Both the position numbers and the translations under genes were made by a program. This document shows, piece after piece, positions 45,000 to 53,875 of a stretch of 64,000 bases of DNA. The stretch covers positions 1,993,001 to 2,057,000 of the forward strand of contig NZ_CP036533.1 in NCBI RefSeq assembly GCF_024585265.1. Direction: 5' to 3'. Position 1 is the stretch's first letter. Each line of letters opens with the position of its first letter. A model generated the notes under the pieces. That model had not been told where the DNA came from. It saw only the letters and a list, made by a program, of their open reading frames with translations, and made no database searches. The stretch comes from Bradyrhizobium sp. WBAH42. GTDB lineage: Bacteria; Pseudomonadota; Alphaproteobacteria; Rhizobiales; Xanthobacteraceae.

Positions 45000-46319
45000 A
45001 TGCAACTGATCAAGACGATTTCGGCGGACCGCCGCGCGATGCTCAAGGGCCTTGCGGCCGCGGCAATGGCGCCGCTTGCGGCGCCGGCCTTTGCCGCCGC
45101 GAGCCTTCCGCCGCAGCCGACCGGCTCGGCGGCCGCGATCGCCACCGACAAGTCCTATTGGGCGGCCGTGAAGGGGCTCTATGCCGTCACGCCTGAAATT
45201 GTCAATTTCGAGAACGGCTATTGGGGCATCATGGCCGAGCCCGTCAGGCGCGAGTTCATCCGCCAGTCCGACATGGTCAATTATCAGAACACCTATTACG
45301 CGCGGCTGCGTGCGGGCACGGATTTCGAGTCGGTGCGCACCAAGGTGGCGGAGGCGGTCGGCGCGCTCCCGGAGGAGATCGCGCTCACACGCGGCGCGAC
45401 CGAAGCGCTTCAGCTCCTCATCGGCGGCTACAACAGGTTGAAGCCGGGCGACGGCGTGCTCTATGCCGACCTCGACTATGATTCGATGCAATACGCGATG
45501 AACGCGCTGAAGGCGCGCCGCGGCGTCGACGTGGTCAAGTTCGACGTGCCGGAGCCCGCCACCCGCCAGGCGGTGCTCGACGCCTATGCCCGCGCCATCG
45601 AGGCGAACCCGAGGACGCGGCTTCTGCTCCTGACCCATGTCAGCCATCGTACCGGCTTCGTCATGCCGGTCGCCGAGATCGCCCGCATGGCCAGGGCCAA
45701 GGGCATCGACACCATCGTCGATGCCGCCCATTCCTGGGGGCAGCTCGATGTCCGGGTGAGCGAGCTCGAGACCGATTTCGTCGGCTTCAATCTGCACAAA
45801 TGGATCGGCGCGCCGCTCGGCGTCGGCTTCCTCTACATCAGGAAGGACCGCCTTTCGGCCATCGATCGCGACATGGGTGACGAGGATTTTCCGGAAAGCG
45901 ACATCCGCTCGCGGGTGCATACCGGCACGGTCAATTTCGCCACGGTGCTGACCGTGCCGACGGCGCTGGCGCTGCATCAAGAGATCGGCCCGGCGGCCAA
46001 GCAGGCGCGCCTGCGCCACTTGCGCGATTATTGGGTGAGCCGCGTCCGCGGCTTCAAGGACATCGAGATCCTGACGCCGGATGAAGCCGGCTCATATGGC
46101 GCGATCACGTCCTTCCGCCTCGCCGGCAAGACCGGCAAGGCCGACAACGAGGCCATCGTTGCGAAGCTTCGGGACAGCTACAAGATCATGACGGTGCGCC
46201 GCGCCGGCGTCGCCAAAGGCCAGTGCATCCGTGTGACGCCGGCGCTCTTCACCGACGAGGCCGATCTCGACCGCCTCGTCGAGGCACTGGCCGTCATCAC
46301 GGGGACGAAGACGGGGTAA
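45000..46319 (+). CDS. Class V aminotransferase-fold PLP enzyme with a Tat-like leader
   Basis: The 439-residue protein starts with a twin-arginine-like leader: ADRRAMLKGLAAAAMAPLAA with Ala-rich h-region. The PLP fold follows, with LTRGATEALQLLIGGYNRL, VDAAHSWGQLD and the PLP Lys267 in FNLHKWIGAPLGVGF. Isopenicillin-N epimerase and cysteine desulfurase-like enzymes share this plan. It is unusual for a PLP enzyme to be exported with its cofactor, which the Tat system allows. GGGGAGA is upstream of the ATG. Substrate unknown. Confidence 0.82.
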   Translation: MQLIKTISADRRAMLKGLAAAAMAPLAAPAFAAASLPPQPTGSAAAIATDKSYWAAVKGLYAVTPEIVNFENGYWGIMAEPVRREFIRQSDMVNYQNTYYARLRAGTDFESVRTKVAEAVGALPEEIALTRGATEALQLLIGGYNRLKPGDGVLYADLDYDSMQYAMNALKARRGVDVVKFDVPEPATRQAVLDAYARAIEANPRTRLLLLTHVSHRTGFVMPVAEIARMARAKGIDTIVDAAHSWGQLDVRVSELETDFVGFNLHKWIGAPLGVGFLYIRKDRLSAIDRDMGDEDFPESDIRSRVHTGTVNFATVLTVPTALALHQEIGPAAKQARLRHLRDYWVSRVRGFKDIEILTPDEAGSYGAITSFRLAGKTGKADNEAIVAKLRDSYKIMTVRRAGVAKGQCIRVTPALFTDEADLDRLVEALAVITGTKTG

Positions 46320-46349
46320 GGCGGGCGGACGATTGGCAATCTCTCTCGG

Positions 46350-46485
46350 CCATCCTTCGAGACGCCCGCTGATGCGGGCTCCTCAGGATGAGGACTGAGT
46401 ACGTGGCAACAGTTTCAATGGACGCCGATGCTGCTTAGCCTCATCCTGAGGAGGCCGCTGAAAGCGGTCGTCTCGAAGGACGAGG
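46350..46485. repeat. Inverted repeat (CCATCCTTCGAGACG ... CGTCTCGAAGGACGAGG)
   Basis: Left arm CCATCCTTCGAGACGCCCGC with CTCCTCAGGATGAGG and right arm CCTCATCCTGAGGAGGCCGC with GTCGTCTCGAAGGACGAGG are inverted. It follows the PLP gene and precedes the convergent flavoprotein gene stop. Confidence 0.75.
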
Positions 46486-46542
46486 CGCGCGCTCAGGCCG
46501 CTCAACGATGTTATGTGCGACTGCCTGGCTCGCCGACCGCAG

Positions 46543-47565
46543 TCACCGCCATCCCAGGGCCGGCGCGACATGCTTCAGGATCGCCTCGATCGCATGCGCG
46601 CAATAGTCCACGCCGAGCTGGTTCGGGATCGTCAGCAGCAGCGTATCGGCTTCGGTGATCGCCTCGTCCTGCCGCAGCTGTTCGATCAGCATGTCCGGCT
46701 CGGCCGCATAACTGCGGCCGAAGATCGCGCGGGTGTGCGGGTCGATGAAGCCGATCTGGTCCTCGCTGCCGCGCTCGCCGCCGAAATAGGCGCGGTCGCG
46801 ATCGTCGATCAGCGCGAAGATGCTGCGGCTGACGGAGACGCGGGGCTCGCGGTTGTGGCCGGCTTCCTTCCACGCCGCGCGGTAGGCTCGGATCTGCGCC
46901 GCCTGCTGCACGTGAAAGGCCTCGCCGGTCTCGTCGTTCTTCAGCGTCGAGCTCTGCAGGTTCATGCCGAGCTTCGCCGCCCACATTGCGGTCGCGTTCG
47001 AGCCGGCGCCCCACCAGATCCGCTCGCGCAAGCCCTGCGCATGCGGCTCCAGGCGCAGCAGCCCCGGCGGATTGGGAAACATCGGCTGCGGGTTGGGCTC
47101 GGCAAAACCTTCGCCGCGCAGGAGGTCGAGGAAGACCTCGGCATGGCGCCGCCCCATGTCGGCATCGCTCTGGCCCTCGGCCGGCCGATAGCCGAAATAG
47201 CGCCAGCCGTCGATCACCTGCTCGGGCGAGCCGCGGCTGATGCCGAGCTGCAGCCGCCCGCCGGCGATGAGATCGGCGCTGCCGGCGTCCTCCACCATGT
47301 AGAGCGGGTTCTCGTAGCGCATGTCGATCACGGCCGTGCCGATCTCGATTTGGCTCGTCCGGGCGCCGACCGCCGCAAGCAGCGGAAACGGCGAGGCCAG
47401 CTGCCGCGCGAAATGGTGGACGCGGAAATAGGCGCCGTCGGCCCCGAGCTGTTCGGCCGCGACCGCCAGCTCGATCGATTGCAGCAGCGTATCCGCCGCC
47501 GAGCGCGTCCGGGATTGCGGCGAGGGCGTCCAGTGCCCGAAGGAGAGGAATCCGATTTTTTTCAT
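46543..47565 (-). CDS. Luciferase-like (LLM class) flavin-dependent oxidoreductase
   Basis: The 340-residue protein has the LLM barrel start KKIGFLSFGHWTP, EQLGADGAYFRVHHF and AAVGARTSQIEIGTAV. Further segments are GGRLQLGISRGSPEQVIDGW and a C-terminal IGFIDPHTRAIFGR. Family members use reduced FMN or F420 to oxidise small molecules. This type, with YRAAWKEAGHN, is often annotated only as an oxidoreductase. It stands alone on the minus strand. Confidence 0.85.
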   Translation of the reverse strand: MKKIGFLSFGHWTPSPQSRTRSAADTLLQSIELAVAAEQLGADGAYFRVHHFARQLASPFPLLAAVGARTSQIEIGTAVIDMRYENPLYMVEDAGSADLIAGGRLQLGISRGSPEQVIDGWRYFGYRPAEGQSDADMGRRHAEVFLDLLRGEGFAEPNPQPMFPNPPGLLRLEPHAQGLRERIWWGAGSNATAMWAAKLGMNLQSSTLKNDETGEAFHVQQAAQIRAYRAAWKEAGHNREPRVSVSRSIFALIDDRDRAYFGGERGSEDQIGFIDPHTRAIFGRSYAAEPDMLIEQLRQDEAITEADTLLLTIPNQLGVDYCAHAIEAILKHVAPALGWR

Positions 47566-47675
47566 GGCTTCACCCTAGCGCATGTAGCGCCGGACTGGTG
47601 CCCTGCGTGTTGACGAAGCCGTGACTCCTCAAGCGCAGGCCACCCAGCTCCGGTCAAGAGCGCGGCGATCGCGAA

Positions 47676-48539
47676 CTACTGCACCTCGGCGATCTTCGGT
47701 CCAGGTGACGGCATCTGCGCGTTGGTTGCCGACGGCCGGTTCGACGGCGAGGCCGGGTCCGGCGATCGGGACGCGGCGTCGGGCGGCGCTCCTTGCGATG
47801 GTCGACGGGCCGCATTCGTCGGAAGCACGATCACCTTCGCGCCGACTTTCACCCGCTCGTAGAGGTCGACGACGTCCTCGTTGGTCAGCCGGATACAGCC
47901 GGACGACACCCGCTTGCCGATCGTATCGGGCTTGTTGGTGCCGTGAATTCGATATTCGGTCTCGCCGAGATACATCGCCCGGGCACCGAGCGGATTGCCG
48001 GGCCCGCCCGCCATGAACCGCGGCAGATAAGGCTGACGCGAGACCATCTCCGCAGGCGGGCGCCAATCCGGCCATTCTGCCTTGCGCGCCACGGTCTGCT
48101 CGCCGGACCACGCGAAACCTTCGCGGCCCACACCGATGCCATAGCGCATCGCCTGCGTGTCGTTCAGGACGAGATAAAGGAACGTGTTCTTGGTATCGAT
48201 GATCACCGTGCCCGGCATCTGGTGGCTGGAATAGTCGACCACCTGCCGGACCAAGGCGCCGGGAACGTCGGCGTCGGCCTTGGGCGGCTCGACCAGCGGC
48301 GCCGGAGCCGGAATCGCAGCCGGCGCGGGCGCTGCTGCAGGAGCCGGAGGTGCCACGTAGACCGGACTTGACGATGCCATCGCCTGCGGCGCCGACGGCT
48401 TCCGCACCGGTTGCACGCTCGCCGGGGGAGCCAGCAGGCCGTACCCCAACGCGGCGACGGCCACGGCGCCAATTCCAACGCGCGCGGCCATCGGCAGTGC
48501 GATCGTCTCGACCTTCCGGCGTTTGGCCCGCTTGCTCAT
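47676..48539 (-). CDS. L,D-transpeptidase (YkuD domain)
   Basis: The 287-residue protein starts with a basic segment and a membrane helix (MAARVGIGAVAVAALGYGLL). A Pro/Ala-rich linker and then the YkuD domain follow. The catalytic motif is IHGTNKPDTIGKRVSSGCIR, with His and Cys in the usual order, followed by LTNEDVVDLYERVKVGAKV. It makes 3-3 cross-links in peptidoglycan or links proteins to it in the periplasm. The last part, with SQGAPPDAASRSPDPAS, is a disordered tail. Rhizobial genomes hold many such paralogues. Confidence 0.9.
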   Translation of the reverse strand: MSKRAKRRKVETIALPMAARVGIGAVAVAALGYGLLAPPASVQPVRKPSAPQAMASSSPVYVAPPAPAAAPAPAAIPAPAPLVEPPKADADVPGALVRQVVDYSSHQMPGTVIIDTKNTFLYLVLNDTQAMRYGIGVGREGFAWSGEQTVARKAEWPDWRPPAEMVSRQPYLPRFMAGGPGNPLGARAMYLGETEYRIHGTNKPDTIGKRVSSGCIRLTNEDVVDLYERVKVGAKVIVLPTNAARRPSQGAPPDAASRSPDPASPSNRPSATNAQMPSPGPKIAEVQ

Positions 48540-48626
48540 GTCTCTTCCCAGGTCACCATGCCCCAGGAGAGGTACCCGGCAAGATTTAAGAAACTTCGAA
48601 GCACCCGTTGACGATGGTTAACGCCA

Positions 48627-48860
48627 TCATCGGGAATTAGCACAACTCCAAGCCGATGTAGCGGCCGGAGAAGTTGAAGAAGGCGCGTGCCGCGATGGCG
48701 CCCGCGCTCGGACCGGAGCGATTTCGGTCGTGGTGGTACGCTCCGCCGCAAGCACGCGGGCGCGAAGACTTTCCAATTCGGACAACAGAGACGTGAGCTG
48801 TTCCACACGCTCATGCAGCAGCACAGCGGCGTCAGCCGCTAGGTCACGATCTTCATGCAT
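48627..48860 (-). CDS. Doubtful small coiled-coil protein
   Basis: The frame from ATG 48860 encodes 77 residues starting MHEDRDLAADAAVLLHERVE, with a helical LTSLLSELESLRARVLAAER part. The second half, SRHAPSSTSPAATSAWSC, has unusual composition. A different frame across the last 80 bases reads AFFNFSGRYIGLELC before a stop, which looks more like protein. So this may be a frame-shifted gene or a chance frame. It is retained because the first 45 residues look like a small coiled coil. Confidence 0.3.
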   Translation of the reverse strand: MHEDRDLAADAAVLLHERVEQLTSLLSELESLRARVLAAERTTTTEIAPVRARAPSRHAPSSTSPAATSAWSCANSR

Positions 48861-49285
48861 GTCGTGTAACCCCCAAACCAAGCTTTCGAACGGGCTTGGA
48901 TCATGGCCCGGCGGTGGACCAATCGGGAAAATGATGCAATCGCGACTGAAATCCGCCGACGTTGTTCCAGCATCAACATATGTGAATCGTATGTTGTTTT
49001 AGCCCAAAGTTTGCTTCGGATTGCATCAGGCGCGTGCACGGAAATGCAGCCGAGGTCCGGGTCAAGCGCCGTCCCTCGGCGAGGCACAGTACGCACGTCG
49101 GGTGGGTTGAGCCCTTACGAAACCCATCAAGCCTCGCGACAGGCGGAGGAATTGACAGGTTTCGCTGGCGCTCTACCCATCCTCCGGGCTCGCGCTCCGC
49201 GCGCGGGGCCGGAATTTCGTGAATGGAACTTCGAGGCTTCTGTTGAATGTCCGCACCGATGCCGGTGCGCGAGGCGTCGAACCAG
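48861..49285. other. Intergenic region with a dispersed repeat
   Basis: No supported gene is seen in these 425 bases. The repeat at 49095-49190 fills much of the right part. The stretch 48970-49020 (TGTGAATCGTATGTTGTTTT) is less GC-rich and might hold a promoter. Confidence 0.4.
49095..49190. repeat. Dispersed palindromic repeat (GTCGGGTGGGTTGAGC ... GCTCTACCCATCCTCCGG)
   Basis: Arms CGGGTGGGTTGAGCCCTTAC and GGCGCTCTACCCATCCTCCG are inverted, with GAAACCCATCAA and GACAGGTTTC nested. This is a recognised kind of rhizobial REP-like repeat. It follows the end of the fusion regulator gene. Confidence 0.65.
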
Positions 49286-51247
49286 CTACACAAAGAAATC
49301 ATGCGTCGGATGGTGCTCGACGCCTGGTGTGTGATCGACTGCGCTTTGCTCCGCGCGCGACGGGCCAATCAGGTCTGCATCCGGGATCAGCGCCAGATCA
49401 GCATATCCGCCTCGGTGCGGACCATGTTCGGCCGTGTCGGCGCCGTAGCCATTCGCACGATGATCCGAATCCTTGGCCCATGGCATATCGTTCTTGAAAT
49501 GGAAGGAATCTCCGGCCCTGGGCGATGCAGCCGCTTGTGCCGGACCGGCGTCATGCTCCGCTTGATCGTTGCCGCGAGCCTTTTGGCTCGGCTCGGCATG
49601 CAGCTTCGTGGAAGCGTCTGAATGGGTCTGTTGCGAGTCACGTTGCGACTGGCCGGGATTGGCGTGGCTTCCCGGTCCATCATTCTTGACATGCTGCTCG
49701 GCAGCTGCGGAACCGTCCTTCGAAGCGTGACGCAGTTGCCCAGGATTGGAGTCGTGTCCGGTTGGATCCTGCTTGTCGGCTGCTGCGCCGTTCTCTGAAG
49801 CGTGCAGGTCACTCTGCGATTGCCTGTGACTTGGATCGTGACCCGGTGGCTCGTGCTCGGCATGCGGCTTGCCTGCTGCTGCGCCGTCTTCCGAAACGTG
49901 CAGCTCGCGTTGCGATTGTTCATGATCGCGTGAGTCTGCTGCGGCCGCCTGCTCGACGCCGCCATGATCACTCAGTGCGTCGACGGCACCGGATCCGATG
50001 TGAGGGTTATCGCTGCCGCGGAAGCTGTCCTCGCGAGCGGCCGCATCGATGGTCTGGGCCTCGTCGCCTCTGGCCATGACATCGCCGCGCGCGGCCTCGA
50101 AGGCGAATGATCCATGGTGTAGGTCGGGATCGAACCAGGGCAGGTTGTCGAAGCCGTTGAGCTCTGGACTGCCGCGATCATTGAGGGCGACCAACTCGCT
50201 GCGGGCGTTTGCGTCAGCCCACGCAAAGACATCGCTCGGGCTGTCCCAAACGGTGGACGCCTGGGCGTGACGGCTGAGGAGCTCGTAGATCGAGAGGCCG
50301 ACCGCCGTCATCATGAACGCGCCGGCGCTGCTCAAGCCCGGCCTTGAAGGGTTGAGTGTCGGCACTGTGATCGTGCTGCCAGCAATATCGGCTCGGGATT
50401 CGATGAGCTTGCTCGCCCGCATCGGCATGTCAGCCGACGAATGCTCCAACCGGAGGACTTTGCCGACGGCTTTGGCCGTTTTCTCCGAAGCAGCAGGCGT
50501 TTTTTGGGGGCTGATCTTGATGGTCACGACCGCGCCGGTGCCGTCGGCGGTCATGATCGTGACGTTATCGGCATCCGCATGGTCGACTGCGGTCGCGTTT
50601 GCGGATTGAATGTCGTCGAGCACGGCCCAAATCAGAGCTGCAAGCACGCCGACGCCGCCGTAAAGGCGCGACAGGGCGAACCTTGCGAGTTCCGTCCGGT
50701 TCTTTATGCCAAGCTGCGCAGATATCTCTTCGATACGCGCCTCAACTCTGGCTGGAGCGACCTTGATCTGGCGCGCAATCTGCTTGTTCGACATGCCGCT
50801 GGCGGCCAGGCGGATGATCTTGTGCTCCTGGTCCGTCAGTGCTTCGCCCAAGGCGCCATGACCGGTTCTGCGGGCTGCGGCCGGCGCCACCAGCCTCAAC
50901 GACTGCAACAGGTTCTCCGGCTCTTCGCGCATCGGTATAGCAGCGCAGGCACCGGCAGCGATGGCCGCCGCGAGATCGCCACGGGCGATCGATGCGGTGT
51001 AGAAGACCAGCCGTGTGGCAAGGCTTTCGGCATTGACGGCGGCGAGCATTCCAGACGCCGTCACGTCGGAAAATCCGTCCTCGACGAGCGCGACATCCGG
51101 CGTCAACGTCCGGACGGCTTCGAGGCAATCGGCTCCATTGGTGCAGGATGCAACGATCTCGAAGTCACGCTCCGTCGCAAATAGCGACTCAAAACCCTGC
51201 AAGACGATCGGACGGCGATCTGCGATCACGAGTCGGATACGACGCAT
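49286..51247 (-). CDS. NarL-type regulator fused to membrane segments and a long His/Asp/Ser repeat tail
   Basis: This 653-residue protein has a receiver-like domain (1-115), a LuxR/NarL helix-turn-helix (LTDQEHKIIRLAASGMSNKQ onward, 138-195), a membrane-like segment GGVGVLAALIWAVLDD (197-212) and a second one AGAFMMTAVGLSIYELL (308-324). A His/Asp/Ser/Gln-rich tail follows (430-570) with about four imperfect 29-residue units around SQRELHVSEDGAAAGK. Near the end, AGDSFHFKNDMPW and THDFFV resemble the ends of type I secreted repeat proteins. The receiver is degenerate: Glu56 replaces the phospho-Asp, Arg11 replaces an acid, and the Lys is missing. A membrane-bound, phosphorylation-independent regulator is possible. 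The single open frame argues against a chance fusion. Confidence 0.8.
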   Translation of the reverse strand: MRRIRLVIADRRPIVLQGFESLFATERDFEIVASCTNGADCLEAVRTLTPDVALVEDGFSDVTASGMLAAVNAESLATRLVFYTASIARGDLAAAIAAGACAAIPMREEPENLLQSLRLVAPAAARRTGHGALGEALTDQEHKIIRLAASGMSNKQIARQIKVAPARVEARIEEISAQLGIKNRTELARFALSRLYGGVGVLAALIWAVLDDIQSANATAVDHADADNVTIMTADGTGAVVTIKISPQKTPAASEKTAKAVGKVLRLEHSSADMPMRASKLIESRADIAGSTITVPTLNPSRPGLSSAGAFMMTAVGLSIYELLSRHAQASTVWDSPSDVFAWADANARSELVALNDRGSPELNGFDNLPWFDPDLHHGSFAFEAARGDVMARGDEAQTIDAAAREDSFRGSDNPHIGSGAVDALSDHGGVEQAAAADSRDHEQSQRELHVSEDGAAAGKPHAEHEPPGHDPSHRQSQSDLHASENGAAADKQDPTGHDSNPGQLRHASKDGSAAAEQHVKNDGPGSHANPGQSQRDSQQTHSDASTKLHAEPSQKARGNDQAEHDAGPAQAAASPRAGDSFHFKNDMPWAKDSDHRANGYGADTAEHGPHRGGYADLALIPDADLIGPSRAEQSAVDHTPGVEHHPTHDFFV

Positions 51248-51710
51248 CTTGTCTAGCTCGCCTGGCTTCCCGCCTTGATTGGCTCAGCAAGGCGACCGGG
51301 TCTTGGCGGCGTCACCTTCAAGAGCAGCGCAGCAACGCGGAGCACGTCGCTTGGTTCCGCAAGGTGTGAAGCCCAGGGATGCTGGCACCGGAAGCAGCGG
51401 AAGGGGCTCGTCCATCCTGCTACTTCCAATGCTGCCATCTTGCCCCTGTTCTGCCCGACGGTGCAACGGTTTCGTAAAATGAGCAGGACGCGCAGCAATC
51501 ATTCGATCAGATCGTGCTTCGCGCGAGCGGCCAGGGCCGCGGCGGGAAGCCATCCCATCTCGTCGCGCACTAAGCCGTTGATTTTGCTGCATCCGGCTCC
51601 TGTGCAGAGGGTGTTTTCGACTTTTTGTAACGGGGGTGCAAAAGTATCTGTCCGAACCCGATCTGGTCCGGCGCTCGCATTTTCATCCATTCATTTTTCG
51701 GAGACGCATC
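51248..51710. other. Intergenic region with a possible gene remnant
   Basis: About 460 bases carry no supported complete gene. A minus-strand frame near 51499-51590 reads INGLVRDEMGWLPAAALAAR, which looks like a piece of a lost gene. The segment CTGCCCGACGGTGCAA resembles a repeat found after genes in related genomes. The right end, GTTTTCGACTTTTTGTAACG, precedes the next gene and may contain its promoter. Confidence 0.4.
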
Positions 51711-52004
51711 ATGCAGGTTTACAATGTGGTCAAGTTCAAGGTGAAGCCCGGCGAGGAAGGCGCCTTCCTCGATGCGCACCGGGACGGCAAGGCCAAATGG
51801 CCGGGGCTGGAGCACGGCGTCATCATCAGGACCGGTGATCAGACCTTCTGCCTCATCGGCACGTGGTCCAGCCAGGATGCGCTGGTGGCGGCACGCTCCG
51901 CGATGATCAAGACCCTCGACAGCTTCAGGTCCGTGCTCGAGGACCAGGGCAATGGACGCGGTGTGACGGACGCGGTGTCGGGCGAGGTCGTGCTCGCGCT
52001 GTAG
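51711..52004 (+). CDS. Small ABM-like or DUF718-type protein
   Basis: The 97-residue protein has alternating strands and helices: MQVYNVVKFKVKPGEEGAFL, TFCLIGTWSSQDALVAARSA and DSFRSVLEDQGNGRGVTDAV. This fits a ferredoxin-like dimeric alpha/beta barrel fold (antibiotic biosynthesis monooxygenase superfamily). The activity is unknown. The ATG follows GGAGACGCATC. It is flanked by non-coding DNA. Confidence 0.65.
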   Translation: MQVYNVVKFKVKPGEEGAFLDAHRDGKAKWPGLEHGVIIRTGDQTFCLIGTWSSQDALVAARSAMIKTLDSFRSVLEDQGNGRGVTDAVSGEVVLAL

Positions 52005-52162
52005 CCGGCGAGCAGCCCCGCGACGTCATCACCCGCAAACCCTTGGTCGTGAACCGCTGCGTCTTGCCGCCGGGGCGAATCGGACGCCTGGTGCCAGCGG
52101 CCTTGCCGGTGCCGGGCGCTGGTGCGCAGGGACCAACTGGTGGGACTGCGAGCCGGGGGGTT

Positions 52163-52765
52163 TTAGCTTCTGGCTTTCATGCCTGCGCGGCATGCCAGAA
52201 TGCTCTCGTGAGTCTGCCTCACCAGTTCTCGCGCTTCCCAAATCGCCTCGTCGGCCCGTTGCAAGACATCCTCTGACGAGCGGGATGACGAAGGCAGCGG
52301 CAATTTCTTTCTGCGCAAGACGGAAGCGGTCGCGTCGGCAACATGATGAACCAGCGCGACTGTTGATCCCTTGTCATCGAGGACCGACCAATTCTTCGGG
52401 TACCAATAACGTACCTGCCATGGTCGTCCATCGGGTTGGATGTCATAGCGCTGCAGAGGCATAACGTGTCCCCGCCCTGTGTGCAGCACGGTCTCGAACG
52501 ACGCGCTCAGATTGCGAACGCCATCCGCCCCCGCACAAAGTGGGTTGTCCGGAAACGCCTCGAACATGTCCAGACCTGCCAGCGTCTCCCGCGAGCGCGA
52601 GACCTCGCGAAGGTAGCTCTCGTTGGCGTCGACTATTCTCAAGTCCGGCGCAAGGACCAATATCGGAAGAGGCGAATGCTCGAACAGCCGCCGCCACACG
52701 TTCTGTGCTTCGGCCATCACAGCAGCGGGCGACCGGAAGTTCGGTTGGCGAGTGGCGATCGTCAT
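52163..52765 (-). CDS. PAS-domain protein with helical tail
   Basis: The 200-residue protein has a PAS domain (about 24-145): VWRRLFEHSPLPILVLAPDL, LRIVDANESYLREV, TLAGLDMFEAFPDNP and WQVRYWYPKNWSVLDDKGS. There is no kinase or other output domain. The tail (167-195) is helical and contains LQRADEAIWEARELV, which has a look-alike in the small protein at 53279-53545. It may bind a small ligand and pass a signal by contact with another protein. Confidence 0.75.
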   Translation of the reverse strand: MTIATRQPNFRSPAAVMAEAQNVWRRLFEHSPLPILVLAPDLRIVDANESYLREVSRSRETLAGLDMFEAFPDNPLCAGADGVRNLSASFETVLHTGRGHVMPLQRYDIQPDGRPWQVRYWYPKNWSVLDDKGSTVALVHHVADATASVLRRKKLPLPSSSRSSEDVLQRADEAIWEARELVRQTHESILACRAGMKARS

Positions 52766-52980
52766 GTCTCGACCCGTTATTCAGCGCGTCTTGCCGCTTG
52801 GCTCGGTGCCGGCAACCTTGTTTGTATCGAAAATAGGCGTTCGCAAGCCCTTTTGGAACATGGAACCGATTGCGACGCTTCTCCCGGCCTGGCGCGGGCG
52901 ACCTCTCTTCTAGGGGGAAATGGTCGCTTCGGGAACTTCGGCCGTTCGATTTCACTTTCCTAACAGATTGGGAGAATGGC

Positions 52981-53220
52981 ATGTCCTTGGACCGCAACGC
53001 CGAGGTTCAGCATCTTGCAGAGGCTGATCGTCACGTCGCCGTCGCAGAACGGTCCATCGGACATCAGCTGATCGAGATAGAGCGGCTACGCGAAGGTGGT
53101 CACAACACGGAGTTGGCGGAGCAAATGCTGGAAACTTTCCGCCGTACTCTCCAAGAGATGCAGGAGTACAGGAAGCACATCATCAGGACCATTGAGGGTA
53201 TCGACGCTGGAGAGCTCTAG
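52981..53220 (+). CDS. Small coiled-coil hypothetical protein
   Basis: The 79-residue protein begins MSLDRNAEVQHLAEADRHVA. It is strongly helical, with LIEIERLREGGHNTELAEQ and RRTLQEMQEYRKHIIRTIE. Nothing suggests enzymatic function. Its short length and position opposite the PAS gene suggest it may be a regulator or partner. GGGAGAATGGC precedes ATG. Confidence 0.6.
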   Translation: MSLDRNAEVQHLAEADRHVAVAERSIGHQLIEIERLREGGHNTELAEQMLETFRRTLQEMQEYRKHIIRTIEGIDAGEL

Positions 53221-53278
53221 GTTCTGCAGGTAATCCCAGGAATACGCGCCGGGAACCTATCCGGAGCCAAGCGGCGTT

Positions 53279-53545
53279 TCAGGTGTTCCCGAGCCAGTGT
53301 AATGAGGTTCGACCGCTCGGATCGCGACGCTTGCAACTTTCCACTTGCCTGCCAGCGAAGGAGGCCACCAATTGAGGCGGCCTGCCTTGCTTCCTGGACA
53401 GCTCGTCCGCAATCCTGCGCTGGTGGATACAATGAAGCTGCTCGTCTAGCTTCCTTGCCTTTTCCATCGCTGCGTACAGCTCATCGACGAGCCGTTCGCT
53501 CGCTGCAATCGCCGTGTCCGCCCGCTGAAGAAGTTCGTCCTGCAT
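53279..53545 (-). CDS. Small hypothetical protein with LQRAD helical box
   Basis: The 88-residue product begins MQDELLQRADTAIAASERLV. The first 45 residues are helical and match the PAS tail pattern LQRADEAIWEARELV in 8 of 15 places (LQRAD, AI, a later LV). The second half is Lys/Arg-rich with PSGRTSLHWLGNT. No domain is known. It is 60 bases downstream of the small gene on the other strand. Confidence 0.5.
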   Translation of the reverse strand: MQDELLQRADTAIAASERLVDELYAAMEKARKLDEQLHCIHQRRIADELSRKQGRPPQLVASFAGRQVESCKRRDPSGRTSLHWLGNT

Positions 53546-53653
53546 CGGACTATAACGACGCACGACCTGGGCTTGTTCTGCAGAACAGTCCGCGCGAAAG
53601 CCAAGAAACGAAACTTAGGGCCGTGCCAAAGTTCTGCGGCGGTCAGCCCGCGA

Positions 53654-53875
53654 CTATCGCCGCGCGGCGTGAAGGAAACGGTCAGCGGGCGCGCCGACGC
53701 CATCGATTTGATGACGCTCCCGTTCACGCAATTCATCGACGAGACGTTCGAGGTAGGACGGCAGTGGCGAGGCTTCGTGAAGTAAATGCTGTTGCAACCT
53801 GTCGCCCACCTCGTCGCAGATCGACCGGGCCGTCTTACGGTCGATGTGGTCCGATATTCGATTGGCTGGTTCCAT
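53654..53875 (-). CDS. Small hypothetical protein
   Basis: The 73-residue protein begins MEPANRISDHIDRKTARSIC and has DEVGDRLQQHLLHEASPLPS and YLERLVDELRERERHQ. This is plausible as a soluble helical protein and reads like small rhizobial hypotheticals. It has AAAGGTC upstream of ATG. The last 15 residues, RFLHAARR, overlap a basic region. Function unknown. Confidence 0.5.
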   Translation of the reverse strand: MEPANRISDHIDRKTARSICDEVGDRLQQHLLHEASPLPSYLERLVDELRERERHQIDGVGAPADRFLHAARR

